Shown here: piece after piece, positions 56,987 through 64,000 of the stretch
Numbering within the stretch: the stretch's first letter is position 1
How the letters are laid out: every line of letters begins with the position of its first letter
Assembly: GCF_001645105.1 (NCBI RefSeq)
Contig: NZ_LKEG01000027.1
Span: 34,420 to 98,419, forward strand
Length of the DNA stretch: 64,000 bases
Source of the DNA: Pseudomonas marginalis
GTDB taxonomy: Bacteria > Pseudomonadota > Gammaproteobacteria > Pseudomonadales > Pseudomonadaceae
Reading direction: 5' to 3'
Notes under the pieces: generated by a model
Databases searched by the model: none
What the model saw: only the letters and a program-made list of their open reading frames with translations
What the model was told of the DNA's origin: nothing
Made by a program: the position numbers and the translations under genes

Positions 56987-58971
56987 ACCGCCGCTCCTTG
57001 CAGACCGATGGCTTCACGCACCCGGCTCTTGACCTTGACCCGATACCGTCGGTCCAGCGCGGCCAGCAAACCACCAAAGCCGGTAAGCAAGCCGCCGAAC
57101 CAGATCCAGCGCACAAACGGTTTCACATGCACCCGCACCGCCCAGGCACCCTCGCCCAACGGTTCACCCAGCGCCACATACAGGTCACGGGTGAAACCGG
57201 CGTCGATGCCGGCTTCGGTCATCATCGAACTCTGCACGGTGTACAGGCGTTTTTCCGGGTGCAGCACGGCGATTTCCTTGCCATTGCGCACGACACGCAC
57301 GGTGCCTTTGTCTGACGTAAAGTTCGGCCCTTCGAAGTGCTTGGCACCTTCGAAGATGAAGTGGTAACCGGCCAGGTCCATGGACTCGCCCGGCGCCAGG
57401 CGCAGGTCGCGTTCGGCGCTGTTCTGGCTGGACAGCACCACACCCAGGGCGCACACGGCGATGCCAATGTGGGCGATCTGCATGCCCCAGTAGCTGCGGG
57501 TCAGGGTCGGGAGGCCTTTGACCAGGCCTTTGTGACGGGTCTTGTCGAAGATGTCGCGCACGCCGGCCAGCAACACCCAGGCGGCGAGCAGGAAGGTCGC
57601 GAGTACCGCCCAGTTGAAGTCGCCATAGGCAAACCCGGCGATCACCGCCAAGGCCACGCTGCCGAGCAGCACCGGCATCAGCATGCCGGCGAGCCATTTC
57701 ACCGGGGTGTCTTTCCAGCGCACCAGCATGCCCACCGCCATCACCACCATCAGCAGGCCCATCAACGGGATAAACAACGCGTTGAAATACGGCGGGCCGA
57801 CGGACAGCTTGGCGCCGCTCAAGGCGTCCAGCACCAATGGGTACAGGGTGCCGAGCAGGATCATCGAAGCGGCCACCACCAGCACCAGGTTATTGCCCAG
57901 CAACAGGGTTTCCCGCGACCACAGGTTGAAGCCGACCTGGCTCTTGACCACTGGCGCGCGCAACGCAAACAACGTCAGGGAGCCGCCGACCACAAACAGC
58001 AAGAAGATCAGGATGAACACGCCGCGCTCCGGGTCGGACGCGAACGCATGCACCGAGGTCAGCACGCCCGAACGCACGAGGAATGTGCCGAGCAGGCTGA
58101 GGGAAAATGCCGCGATGGCCAGCAGCACGGTCCAGCTCTTGAACACACCGCGCTTTTCGGTGACCGCCAACGAGTGAATCAGCGCAGTGCCGACCAGCCA
58201 AGGCATGAACGAGGCGTTTTCCACCGGGTCCCAGAACCACCAGCCGCCCCAGCCGAGTTCGTAGTAGGCCCACCAGGAGCCGAGGGTGATACCAATCCCG
58301 AGGAAGGCCCAGGCGACGATGGTCCACGGCCGCGACCAGCGCGCCCAGGCGGCATCAAGGCGCCCGCCGAGCAAGGCGGCGATGGCGAAGGCGAAGGCCA
58401 CGGAGAAACCGACATAGCCCATGTAGAGCATCGGCGGGTGCACGATCAGGCCGATGTCCTGCAGCAGCGGGTTGAGGTCGTGCCCGTCCACCGGGATCTG
58501 CGGCAGGATGCGGGTGAACGGGTTGGAGGTCATGATCAGGAACAGCAGGAAGCCGATGCTGATCATGCCCATCACTGCCAATACGCGGGCCAGCATCACT
58601 TGCGGCAGCTGGCGCGAGAACACCGACACCGCGAAGGTCCAGCCGCCGAGGATCAACGCCCACAGCAGCAACGAACCTTCGTGGGCGCCCCACACAGCGC
58701 TGAACTTGTAGTACCAAGGCAACGCGCTGTTGGAGTTATTCGCCACATAGGCGACGGAAAAGTCGTCGGTCATGAAGGCGTAGGTCAGGCAACCGAACGC
58801 GAACGCCAGGAAGGCACATTGGCCCCAGGCGGCCGGCTGCGCCAGGCTCATCCACAGGCGGTCGCCGCGCCAGGCACCGAGCAACGGCACCACGGCCTGA
58901 ACGATGGCAAAGCACAGGGCGAGGATCATCGCCAACTGGCCCAGCTCTGGAATAAACAGTGCGGACGTCAT
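56983..58971 (-). CDS. ccmF: Haem lyase subunit CcmF
   Basis: 662 aa integral membrane protein with about 15 helices. The tryptophan-rich haem-handling WWD motif is WGGWWFWDPVENASFMPW. Conserved membrane histidines are present in the flanking segments (for example HPPMLYMGYVG). With CcmH and CcmI it attaches haem to apocytochrome c. Confidence 0.97.
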   Translation of the reverse strand: MTSALFIPELGQLAMILALCFAIVQAVVPLLGAWRGDRLWMSLAQPAAWGQCAFLAFAFGCLTYAFMTDDFSVAYVANNSNSALPWYYKFSAVWGAHEGSLLLWALILGGWTFAVSVFSRQLPQVMLARVLAVMGMISIGFLLFLIMTSNPFTRILPQIPVDGHDLNPLLQDIGLIVHPPMLYMGYVGFSVAFAFAIAALLGGRLDAAWARWSRPWTIVAWAFLGIGITLGSWWAYYELGWGGWWFWDPVENASFMPWLVGTALIHSLAVTEKRGVFKSWTVLLAIAAFSLSLLGTFLVRSGVLTSVHAFASDPERGVFILIFLLFVVGGSLTLFALRAPVVKSQVGFNLWSRETLLLGNNLVLVVAASMILLGTLYPLVLDALSGAKLSVGPPYFNALFIPLMGLLMVVMAVGMLVRWKDTPVKWLAGMLMPVLLGSVALAVIAGFAYGDFNWAVLATFLLAAWVLLAGVRDIFDKTRHKGLVKGLPTLTRSYWGMQIAHIGIAVCALGVVLSSQNSAERDLRLAPGESMDLAGYHFIFEGAKHFEGPNFTSDKGTVRVVRNGKEIAVLHPEKRLYTVQSSMMTEAGIDAGFTRDLYVALGEPLGEGAWAVRVHVKPFVRWIWFGGLLTGFGGLLAALDRRYRVKVKSRVREAIGLQGAAV

Positions 58972-58974
58972 GGC

Positions 58975-59430
58975 TTAGCCCTCCTTGGCAGGCGTTGGCG
59001 CGGATTGGCCGCTGTCTTTCAGGGCCTTGGTCACTTCCGGTGGCATGTACTTTTCATCGTGCTTGGCCAGCACTTCGTCGGCCACCACCACGCCGTCGGC
59101 GTTGAGCTTGCCCAGGGCGACGATGCCCTGGCCTTCGCGGAACAGGTCCGGGAGGATGCCGCGATAAGTAATGGTCACGGCTTTGTTGAAGTCGGTGACG
59201 ACGAAGGTCACGTCGAGGGAGTCGCCGGAGCGTTTGAGCGAGCCCTTCTCCACCATGCCGCCGGCACGGATGCGCGTGTCGATCGGCGCTTCGCCATTCG
59301 CGATCTGCGTGGGCGTGTAAAACAGGTTGATGTTCTGCTGCAAGGCGCTCAAGGCCAGGCCGACGGCAATGCCGACGCCCACCAGAATCGCAAGGATGAT
59401 CAACAGACGCTTTCTACGCAGCGGATTCAC
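58975..59430 (-). CDS. ccmE: Haem chaperone CcmE
   Basis: 151 aa. GTG start at 59430 overlapping ccmD as GTGA. N-terminal anchor helix (8-28) and OB-fold periplasmic domain. Covalent haem-binding histidine H124 in [10 protein letters not shown]. Confidence 0.95.
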   Translation of the reverse strand: MNPLRRKRLLIILAILVGVGIAVGLALSALQQNINLFYTPTQIANGEAPIDTRIRAGGMVEKGSLKRSGDSLDVTFVVTDFNKAVTITYRGILPDLFREGQGIVALGKLNADGVVVADEVLAKHDEKYMPPEVTKALKDSGQSAPTPAKEG

Positions 59431-59603
59431 TTTTCGGTCTCCCGGCGCAGACGTCGCGCCTCTTGTTGCAGGTAACGCTTGCGGGCCAGGATCGGCGCGG
59501 CGACGTTGAGGGCCAGCACCGCCAGGCAGATGCCATAGGCCGTCCACACATACAGGCCGTGGTGGCCCATGGCGAGAAAATCACTGAAAGAAGCAAAACT
59601 CAT
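59427..59603 (-). CDS. ccmD: Haem exporter accessory protein CcmD
   Basis: 58 aa. One membrane helix (about 16-40) after [16 protein letters not shown], then a basic cytoplasmic tail ([15 protein letters not shown]). It releases holo-CcmE from CcmABC. Four-base overlaps with ccmC and ccmE place it. Confidence 0.95.
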   Translation of the reverse strand: MSFASFSDFLAMGHHGLYVWTAYGICLAVLALNVAAPILARKRYLQQEARRLRRETEK

Positions 59604-60355
59604 CCGCGCGCTCCCAGGCTGTTTTGCACTTCGGCCTTGACCCAGCTGGTGCGGGCTTCACGCTTGAGCACTTCGAGGCGCATGCGCAGCAGCAACACGG
59701 CACCGAAGAAACAGTAGAAACCCAGCACCATCAGCAGCAGCGGCGCCCACATTTCCACGGGCATCGCCGGTTTTTCAGTGAGGGTGAAGGTGGCGCCCTG
59801 GTGCAGGGTGTTCCACCACTCTACCGAGTATTTGATGATCGGGATGTTGATGACGCCGACGATAGCCAACACCGCGCAGGCCTTGGCGGCACTGTCACGG
59901 TTGCTGATCGCGTTGCCCAGGGCAATCAGACCGAAGTACAGGAACAGCAGGATCAACATGGACGTCAGTCGTGCATCCCACACCCACCACGAGCCCCAGG
60001 TCGGCTTGCCCCAGATCGCGCCGGTGACCAGCGCCACGGCGGTCATCCACGCACCGATGGGCGCAGCGCATTGCAGGGCCACATCGGCGAGTTTCATCTT
60101 CCACACCAGGCCGACGATGCCGCACACCGCCAGCATCACGTAGCAGGACTGCGCCAGCATCGCGGTAGGAACATGGATGTAAATGATGCGAAAACTGTTG
60201 CCTTGCTGGTAGTCCGGCGGCGCGAAGGCCAGGCCCCAGACCAGGCCGATGCCGATCAGCAACACGGCGGCGACGCTCAACCACGGCAGCAGTTTGCCAC
60301 TGATGCCATAGAACCATTTGGGCGAGCCGAGCTTGTGAAACCAGGTCCAGTTCAT
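59600..60355 (-). CDS. ccmC: Haem-handling protein CcmC
   Basis: 251 aa with six helices. WWD motif [14 protein letters not shown] and flanking histidine HVPTAMLAQ. It loads haem onto CcmE. ATG 60355 ([10 protein letters not shown]) has GGAA upstream; ATG 60367 would add four residues. Confidence 0.96.
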   Translation of the reverse strand: MNWTWFHKLGSPKWFYGISGKLLPWLSVAAVLLIGIGLVWGLAFAPPDYQQGNSFRIIYIHVPTAMLAQSCYVMLAVCGIVGLVWKMKLADVALQCAAPIGAWMTAVALVTGAIWGKPTWGSWWVWDARLTSMLILLFLYFGLIALGNAISNRDSAAKACAVLAIVGVINIPIIKYSVEWWNTLHQGATFTLTEKPAMPVEMWAPLLLMVLGFYCFFGAVLLLRMRLEVLKREARTSWVKAEVQNSLGARG

Positions 60356-60441
60356 TGCTGTTTCCATCACGGTTGCTTCTTGTCGTTGCAAGAAGCGTAG
60401 GGTCTTTACTGACTAAAACATAACGTCTTGGTCAGACCTCA

Positions 60442-61110
60442 TTATTCGCCGACGCTGATCTTCAGGCCGGCCGCTATAGCAAAGGGTGTCAGGGTTACCG
60501 CCAGGGCGGTCAGGCTACCCAGCCACAAGAGGTAACCGGTCGCCGGCATGCCCATGAGCGCGGCTTGCAAGGCGCCGCTGCCCAGGATCAACACCGGGAT
60601 GTACAACGGCAGAATCAGCAGGGCCAGCAATAGGCCGCCGCGCTTCAAACCCACGGTCAACGCCGCGCCCACCGCGCCCAACAGGCTGAGGGTTGGCGTG
60701 CCGAGCAACAAAGACAGGAGCAACACCGGCAGGCACTCGGTGGGCAACCCTAGCATCATCGCCAGCAACGGTGAGAGCAGCACCAGCGCCAGGCCGGAAA
60801 AAGCCCAGTGTGCCAGCACCTTGGCCAGTACCAGAAGTGGCAAAGGGTGCGGCGAAAGGACCCACTGTTCGAGGGAACCGTCTTCGAAATCACTGCGAAA
60901 CAGCCCGTCCAGCGAGAGCAGCACTGATAAAAGCGCCGCCACCCACACCAGTCCTGGGGACAAGGTTTGCAACAGTTTAGTCTCTGGGCCCACCGCCAAC
61001 GGGAACAGCGCGATCACAATCGCGAAGAACACCAGCGGGTTGGCCAATTCGGCCGGACGACGGCACAACAACCGTGCTTCGCGGGCGACCAGCAGGGCAA
61101 ACACGCTCAT
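60442..61110 (-). CDS. ccmB: Haem exporter membrane protein CcmB
   Basis: 222 aa with six helices. It pairs with CcmA as an ABC-type unit that uses ATP to release haem-CcmE. Typical segments include [29 protein letters not shown] 61110 overlaps ccmA by four bases; 86 bases separate it from ccmC. Confidence 0.95.
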   Translation of the reverse strand: MSVFALLVAREARLLCRRPAELANPLVFFAIVIALFPLAVGPETKLLQTLSPGLVWVAALLSVLLSLDGLFRSDFEDGSLEQWVLSPHPLPLLVLAKVLAHWAFSGLALVLLSPLLAMMLGLPTECLPVLLLSLLLGTPTLSLLGAVGAALTVGLKRGGLLLALLILPLYIPVLILGSGALQAALMGMPATGYLLWLGSLTALAVTLTPFAIAAGLKISVGE

Positions 61111-61742
61111 GCTGACCACCGCCCCAGGTCCAGATCACGGTAACCGATGGGCCTGCGATTGAGCGTGTGATGGGTGGTGAGGACAACCAGGCCACCCTGT
61201 TCGCAATGCTGGGCCAGGTGTTCTTCCAATTGGGCGACGCCTTGCTTGTCGAGGGCGGTGAAGGGTTCGTCGAGGATCCACAGCGGCGGGCCCGGCAGGT
61301 ACAGACGCGCCAGGGCCACGCGGCGCTGTTGGCCGGCGGACAGGGTATGGCAGGGTACGTCTTCAAATCCCTTGAGGCCGACAGCGGCCAGGGCCTGCCA
61401 GATGGCCTCGCGGGAAGCGGGATGATGCAGGGCGCTGAGCCAGCTGAGGTTTTCTTCAGCGGTGAGCACGTCCTTGATGCCGGCGGCGTGGCCGATCCAG
61501 ACCAGGTTGCGCGCCAGTTCAGTGCGTTGTGCGTTGAGGGGCTTGCCGTTTAACCGAACTTCACCCGCCGTCGGCTGCATCAAGCCGGCCAGCAGGCGCA
61601 GCAAACTGGTCTTGCCGCTACCGTTGGGGCCGCTGACCTGCACCATGTCGCCGCCGGCCAGGCGCAGTTCGAGGTGCTCGAACAGCAGGCGCAGGTCGCG
61701 TTCACAGGCAAGCGCTATGGCTTCAAGAAGAGGGCTGGTCAA
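61107..61742 (-). CDS. ccmA: Haem exporter ATPase CcmA
   Basis: 211 aa ABC ATPase. Walker [12 protein letters not shown], signature [14 protein letters not shown] and Walker [13 protein letters not shown]. First gene of the ccmABCDEFGHI operon, divergent from the FliK-like gene across a 200-base region. Confidence 0.95.
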   Translation of the reverse strand: MTSPLLEAIALACERDLRLLFEHLELRLAGGDMVQVSGPNGSGKTSLLRLLAGLMQPTAGEVRLNGKPLNAQRTELARNLVWIGHAAGIKDVLTAEENLSWLSALHHPASREAIWQALAAVGLKGFEDVPCHTLSAGQQRRVALARLYLPGPPLWILDEPFTALDKQGVAQLEEHLAQHCEQGGLVVLTTHHTLNRRPIGYRDLDLGRWSA

Positions 61743-61942
61743 AAGATCGCGGGCCTTTACGGTTCAAGTCGGCGGTGCAGCGGCCGTTAAAGAGAAATGC
61801 ACAATAACGGCTTTGGCGACCGATTTTAGAGAGCTGGATCAAATAGTTGTGAGGTTTTTAGCGCTCTCTTTGCAGACGGGCGGCATTATACATGTGATGC
61901 CCTACTCTAAAGAGGGCAATTTCCCCAGAGACGACGCGCGCG

Positions 61943-63520
61943 ATGACCGGTGAGATCAACCTTCCTACGCTTCCACCCGCCCCGGCGGCCGGGCCCGGCC
62001 CTGCGCCTGCAACCGGCGAGTTGCTGAAACTGCTGGAGCCGCAGATCGGCCTGATCGACCCTGGGAAAACCGCGAGCGCCGAAGTCATCGCCCTTAAACA
62101 AGGCGGTGAAGCCTTCCAGTTGCTGCTCAAACTGACCCTTGAAGGCGGCCGCCAGACCCTGGTACAGGCGACCAGCCCCCAGCCGCTGCCGTTGGGCAGC
62201 AATGTGGCAGTGAGCCAGACGTCTACTGGCAACCTGACCCTCAGCCTGCAGCAGGCCTTGAGCGCCAATGTCGCCGCCCTCACCCGTATCGACACCAACC
62301 AGATGCCGGTGGGCACGCTGTTGCAGGCCAAGGTGCTGACCACCCAGATGCTGCCCCAGGGCACGGCGCAACCGGCGATCTACCGCTCGCTGGTCACCGT
62401 GCTCAACAACGCCCTGGCGGGCGCGACCCTGACTGTGGAAAGCCCGCAACCCCTGCGCGTCGGCAGCTTGCTCAGCGCCGTGGTGCAGAACGCACAGACC
62501 CTGAGTTTTGTGCCGCTGAGCGGGCTCAAGGATCAATTGGCCGTCACCCAGCAATTGTCGACCCAGCAAAGCCGCCAAGGCTCGCTGGATGCGGTGTTCA
62601 CTGCGCTGCAGAACCTGCCCCGTGGCGACAGCACCTCCGCCGACCTGCGCGCCGCCGCCGACCGTCTGTTGGCCGCTTTGCCGGACTTGGCGCAAGTGAG
62701 CAATCCCAAGGTACTGGCGCAAGTCATCCAGAACAGCGGCGCGTTTCTTGAAGCCAAACTGCTTGCCGGGCAAAACCCACAGATCCCACCGCTGGACATG
62801 AAAGGCGCGCTGCTGCGCCTGGTCGCCGACTTACTGCCCGCCCTGCCCGCCAGCACCAATATGAATGCCATCCTCGCCGCCAACACCCTGGCCCAGGTGC
62901 TGCCCAACTTCGTGCGCAGCCCCCTGAACACCCTCGGCCAGGTCAGCGCCCGGCAGATACCCGCCGGTTTCCCGTTGCCCGAGCGGTTGATGGCGAAACT
63001 GGAAGGCGAAGGTGACCTGGAAAACCTGCTGCGCCTGGCCGCCGGGGCGATCTCACGGTTGCAGAGCCATCAGCTGTCGAGCCTGGAGCAGACCGGCACC
63101 ACCGCCGACGGCCGCCTGCAAAGCACCTGGCAGTTGGAAATCCCGATGCGCACGTTGCAAGACATCGTGCCGCTGCAAGTCAAGTTCCAGCGCGAGGAAC
63201 CGCCGCCGGATAAGGACCAGCCCGAACGCAAGGACAAGAAGGACGCCAAGCAGATGCTCTGGCGCGTCGAACTGGCCTTCGACATGGAGCCGCTGGGGCC
63301 GTTGCAGGTCCAGGCGCAACTGACGCAGGGCAGACTGTCCAGCCAGCTGTGGGCGACGCGGCCGTTTACCGCCAGCCTGATCGAAAGCCACCTGGGCGCC
63401 CTGCGCGAGCGCCTGGTGACGTCGGGCCTTAACGTCGGCGACCTCGACTGCCACCTCGGCACCCCGCCACGCGGGCCAAAAACCGGATTGGAGCAACGCT
63501 GGGTGGATGAGACCGCATGA
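61943..63520 (+). CDS. FliK-like flagellar hook-length control protein
   Basis: 525 aa. Pro/Ala/Gln-rich, low-complexity N-terminal two-thirds and a C-terminal flagellar hook (Flg_hook) domain with FDMEPLGPLQVQAQL and LRERLVTSGLNVGDLDC. Main FliK in Pseudomonas lies in the flagellar locus; this copy beside ccm is a second FliK-domain protein, paired with an FlhB-like CC-domain gene that it overlaps by four bases. Confidence 0.82.
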   Translation: MTGEINLPTLPPAPAAGPGPAPATGELLKLLEPQIGLIDPGKTASAEVIALKQGGEAFQLLLKLTLEGGRQTLVQATSPQPLPLGSNVAVSQTSTGNLTLSLQQALSANVAALTRIDTNQMPVGTLLQAKVLTTQMLPQGTAQPAIYRSLVTVLNNALAGATLTVESPQPLRVGSLLSAVVQNAQTLSFVPLSGLKDQLAVTQQLSTQQSRQGSLDAVFTALQNLPRGDSTSADLRAAADRLLAALPDLAQVSNPKVLAQVIQNSGAFLEAKLLAGQNPQIPPLDMKGALLRLVADLLPALPASTNMNAILAANTLAQVLPNFVRSPLNTLGQVSARQIPAGFPLPERLMAKLEGEGDLENLLRLAAGAISRLQSHQLSSLEQTGTTADGRLQSTWQLEIPMRTLQDIVPLQVKFQREEPPPDKDQPERKDKKDAKQMLWRVELAFDMEPLGPLQVQAQLTQGRLSSQLWATRPFTASLIESHLGALRERLVTSGLNVGDLDCHLGTPPRGPKTGLEQRWVDETA

Positions 63521-63846
63521 AGAACGCCAACCCACCGCGCCAGGCGATTGCCCTCAAGTACGACGGCCAGCAGGCGCCCACCCTGACGGCCAAGGGCGAC
63601 GATGCCCTGGCCGAAGCCATCCTGAAGCTGGCGCGGGAAAATGAAGTGCCCATCTATGAAAACGCCGAGCTGGTGAAGCTGCTGGCGCGGATGGAACTGG
63701 GGGACAGCATTCCGGAAGAGTTGTACCGCACAATTGCCGAGATCATTGCGTTTGCATGGACGCTGAAGGGCAAGTTTCCGGTGGGGTATGACCCGGATGC
63801 AGGGCCGGTGGAGCGCGACATCACCGAGCGCGGCGACGATTACTGA
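63517..63846 (+). CDS. FlhB C-terminal-domain homologue (FhlB/FlhX type)
   Basis: 109 aa, equal to the cytoplasmic export-switch domain of FlhB without its membrane part. The ALKYDGQQAPTLTAKGDDALAEAI pattern matches FlhB after its cleavage site. At the autocleavage position NPTH it reads NPPR, so it cannot cleave; it begins where the cut would be. It may stand in for the cleaved FlhB domain. Confidence 0.9.
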   Translation: MKNANPPRQAIALKYDGQQAPTLTAKGDDALAEAILKLARENEVPIYENAELVKLLARMELGDSIPEELYRTIAEIIAFAWTLKGKFPVGYDPDAGPVERDITERGDDY

Positions 63847-63862
63847 GGCCTATGAAGATCTC

Positions 63863-63890
63863 AATGTGGGAGGGGGCAAGCCCTAATGCC
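63863..63890. repeat. Deleted single REP arm
   Basis: ATGTGGGAGGGGGCAAGCCC: the REP arm has lost the central GCTTGCCCC part. It looks like a decaying element. Confidence 0.6.
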
Positions 63891-63917
63891 AGTCGGCTGA
63901 GGGTGAGCACCGTACCC

Positions 63918-64000
63918 GTGGCGAGGGAGCTTGCTCCCGCTGGGTCGCGAAGCGGCCCCAGCTCTTTGTTTCAAAAGACTGGGACTGCTGCGCAGTCCAG
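63918..64000. repeat. REPIN, GGGAGCTTGCTCCC class, cut by the window end
   Basis: A third REP class: GTGGCGAGGGAGCTTGCTCCCGCTGGG, then GTCGCGAAGCGGCCCCAG, with the start of the opposite arm (CTGGGACTGCTGCGCAGTCC) at the window edge. Confidence 0.8.

Noticed and set aside
57337..59475. Long rightward frame opposite ccmF and ccmE
   Set aside because: Low-complexity Gln/His/Arg-rich product typical of an antisense frame.

Overview
The window is a stretch of a Pseudomonas chromosome, almost certainly from the P. fluorescens group. The reasons are the block sdhCDAB-sucAB-lpdG-sucCD with a divergent gltA, the glyoxylate cluster gcl-hyi-glxR-ttuD-pyk, the ccmABCDEFGHI block beside fliK-like and fhlB-like genes, and at least ten copies of REP/REPIN palindromes of the kind described in P. 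fluorescens SBW25. I see no rRNA, tRNA, CRISPR array, insertion sequence or phage gene.

Layout. (1) 1-13.3 kb: TCA-cycle genes. sdhCDAB and sucAB-lpdG-sucCD read leftward, separated by a clear terminator at 8.35 kb; gltA reads rightward from a divergent promoter region. (2) 13.3-19 kb: acetate symporter actP with its DUF485 partner, an orphan betaine-type binding protein, a GH17 membrane glucan enzyme and a small membrane protein. (3) 19-24.3 kb: an alpha/beta-hydrolase overlapping an MlaA-like gene, an AT-rich EF-hand-like small protein, a DUF808 membrane protein, a TetR regulator and a GlcG/HbpS-like protein. (4) 24.5-31 kb: glyoxylate-to-pyruvate route, with two copies of a GntR/FadR-type palindrome in front of gcl. 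(5) 31-36 kb: urea transporter, voltage-gated-type cation channel with a zinc ribbon, sulfate-binding protein, a periplasmic protein and an MFS exporter. (6) 35.9-42.5 kb: accessory-looking segment with two unusual serralysin-like metalloproteases, a hicAB toxin-antitoxin pair and a LysR regulator. (7) 42.8-53.3 kb: complete C-P lyase operon phnCDEFGHIJKLMNP without phnO. (8) 53.8-54.2 kb: a strongly structured leader in front of a DUF6124-type gene that is frameshifted at a run of seven C. (9) 54.4-64 kb: a lipoprotein, the cytochrome c maturation operon (including ccmD, which is easily missed), then a FliK-like gene and an FlhB C-terminal-domain gene.

The most unusual content is the serralysin pair. 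One protein carries three copies of the serralysin C-terminal module on one catalytic domain. The other ends in a Pro/Ala linker plus a hydrophobic segment instead of a type I secretion signal. No type I exporter or protease inhibitor lies in the window. The second notable item is the structured leader at 53.8 kb and the frameshifted gene behind it. Function calls come from recognised sequence motifs and family knowledge; no database search was run.
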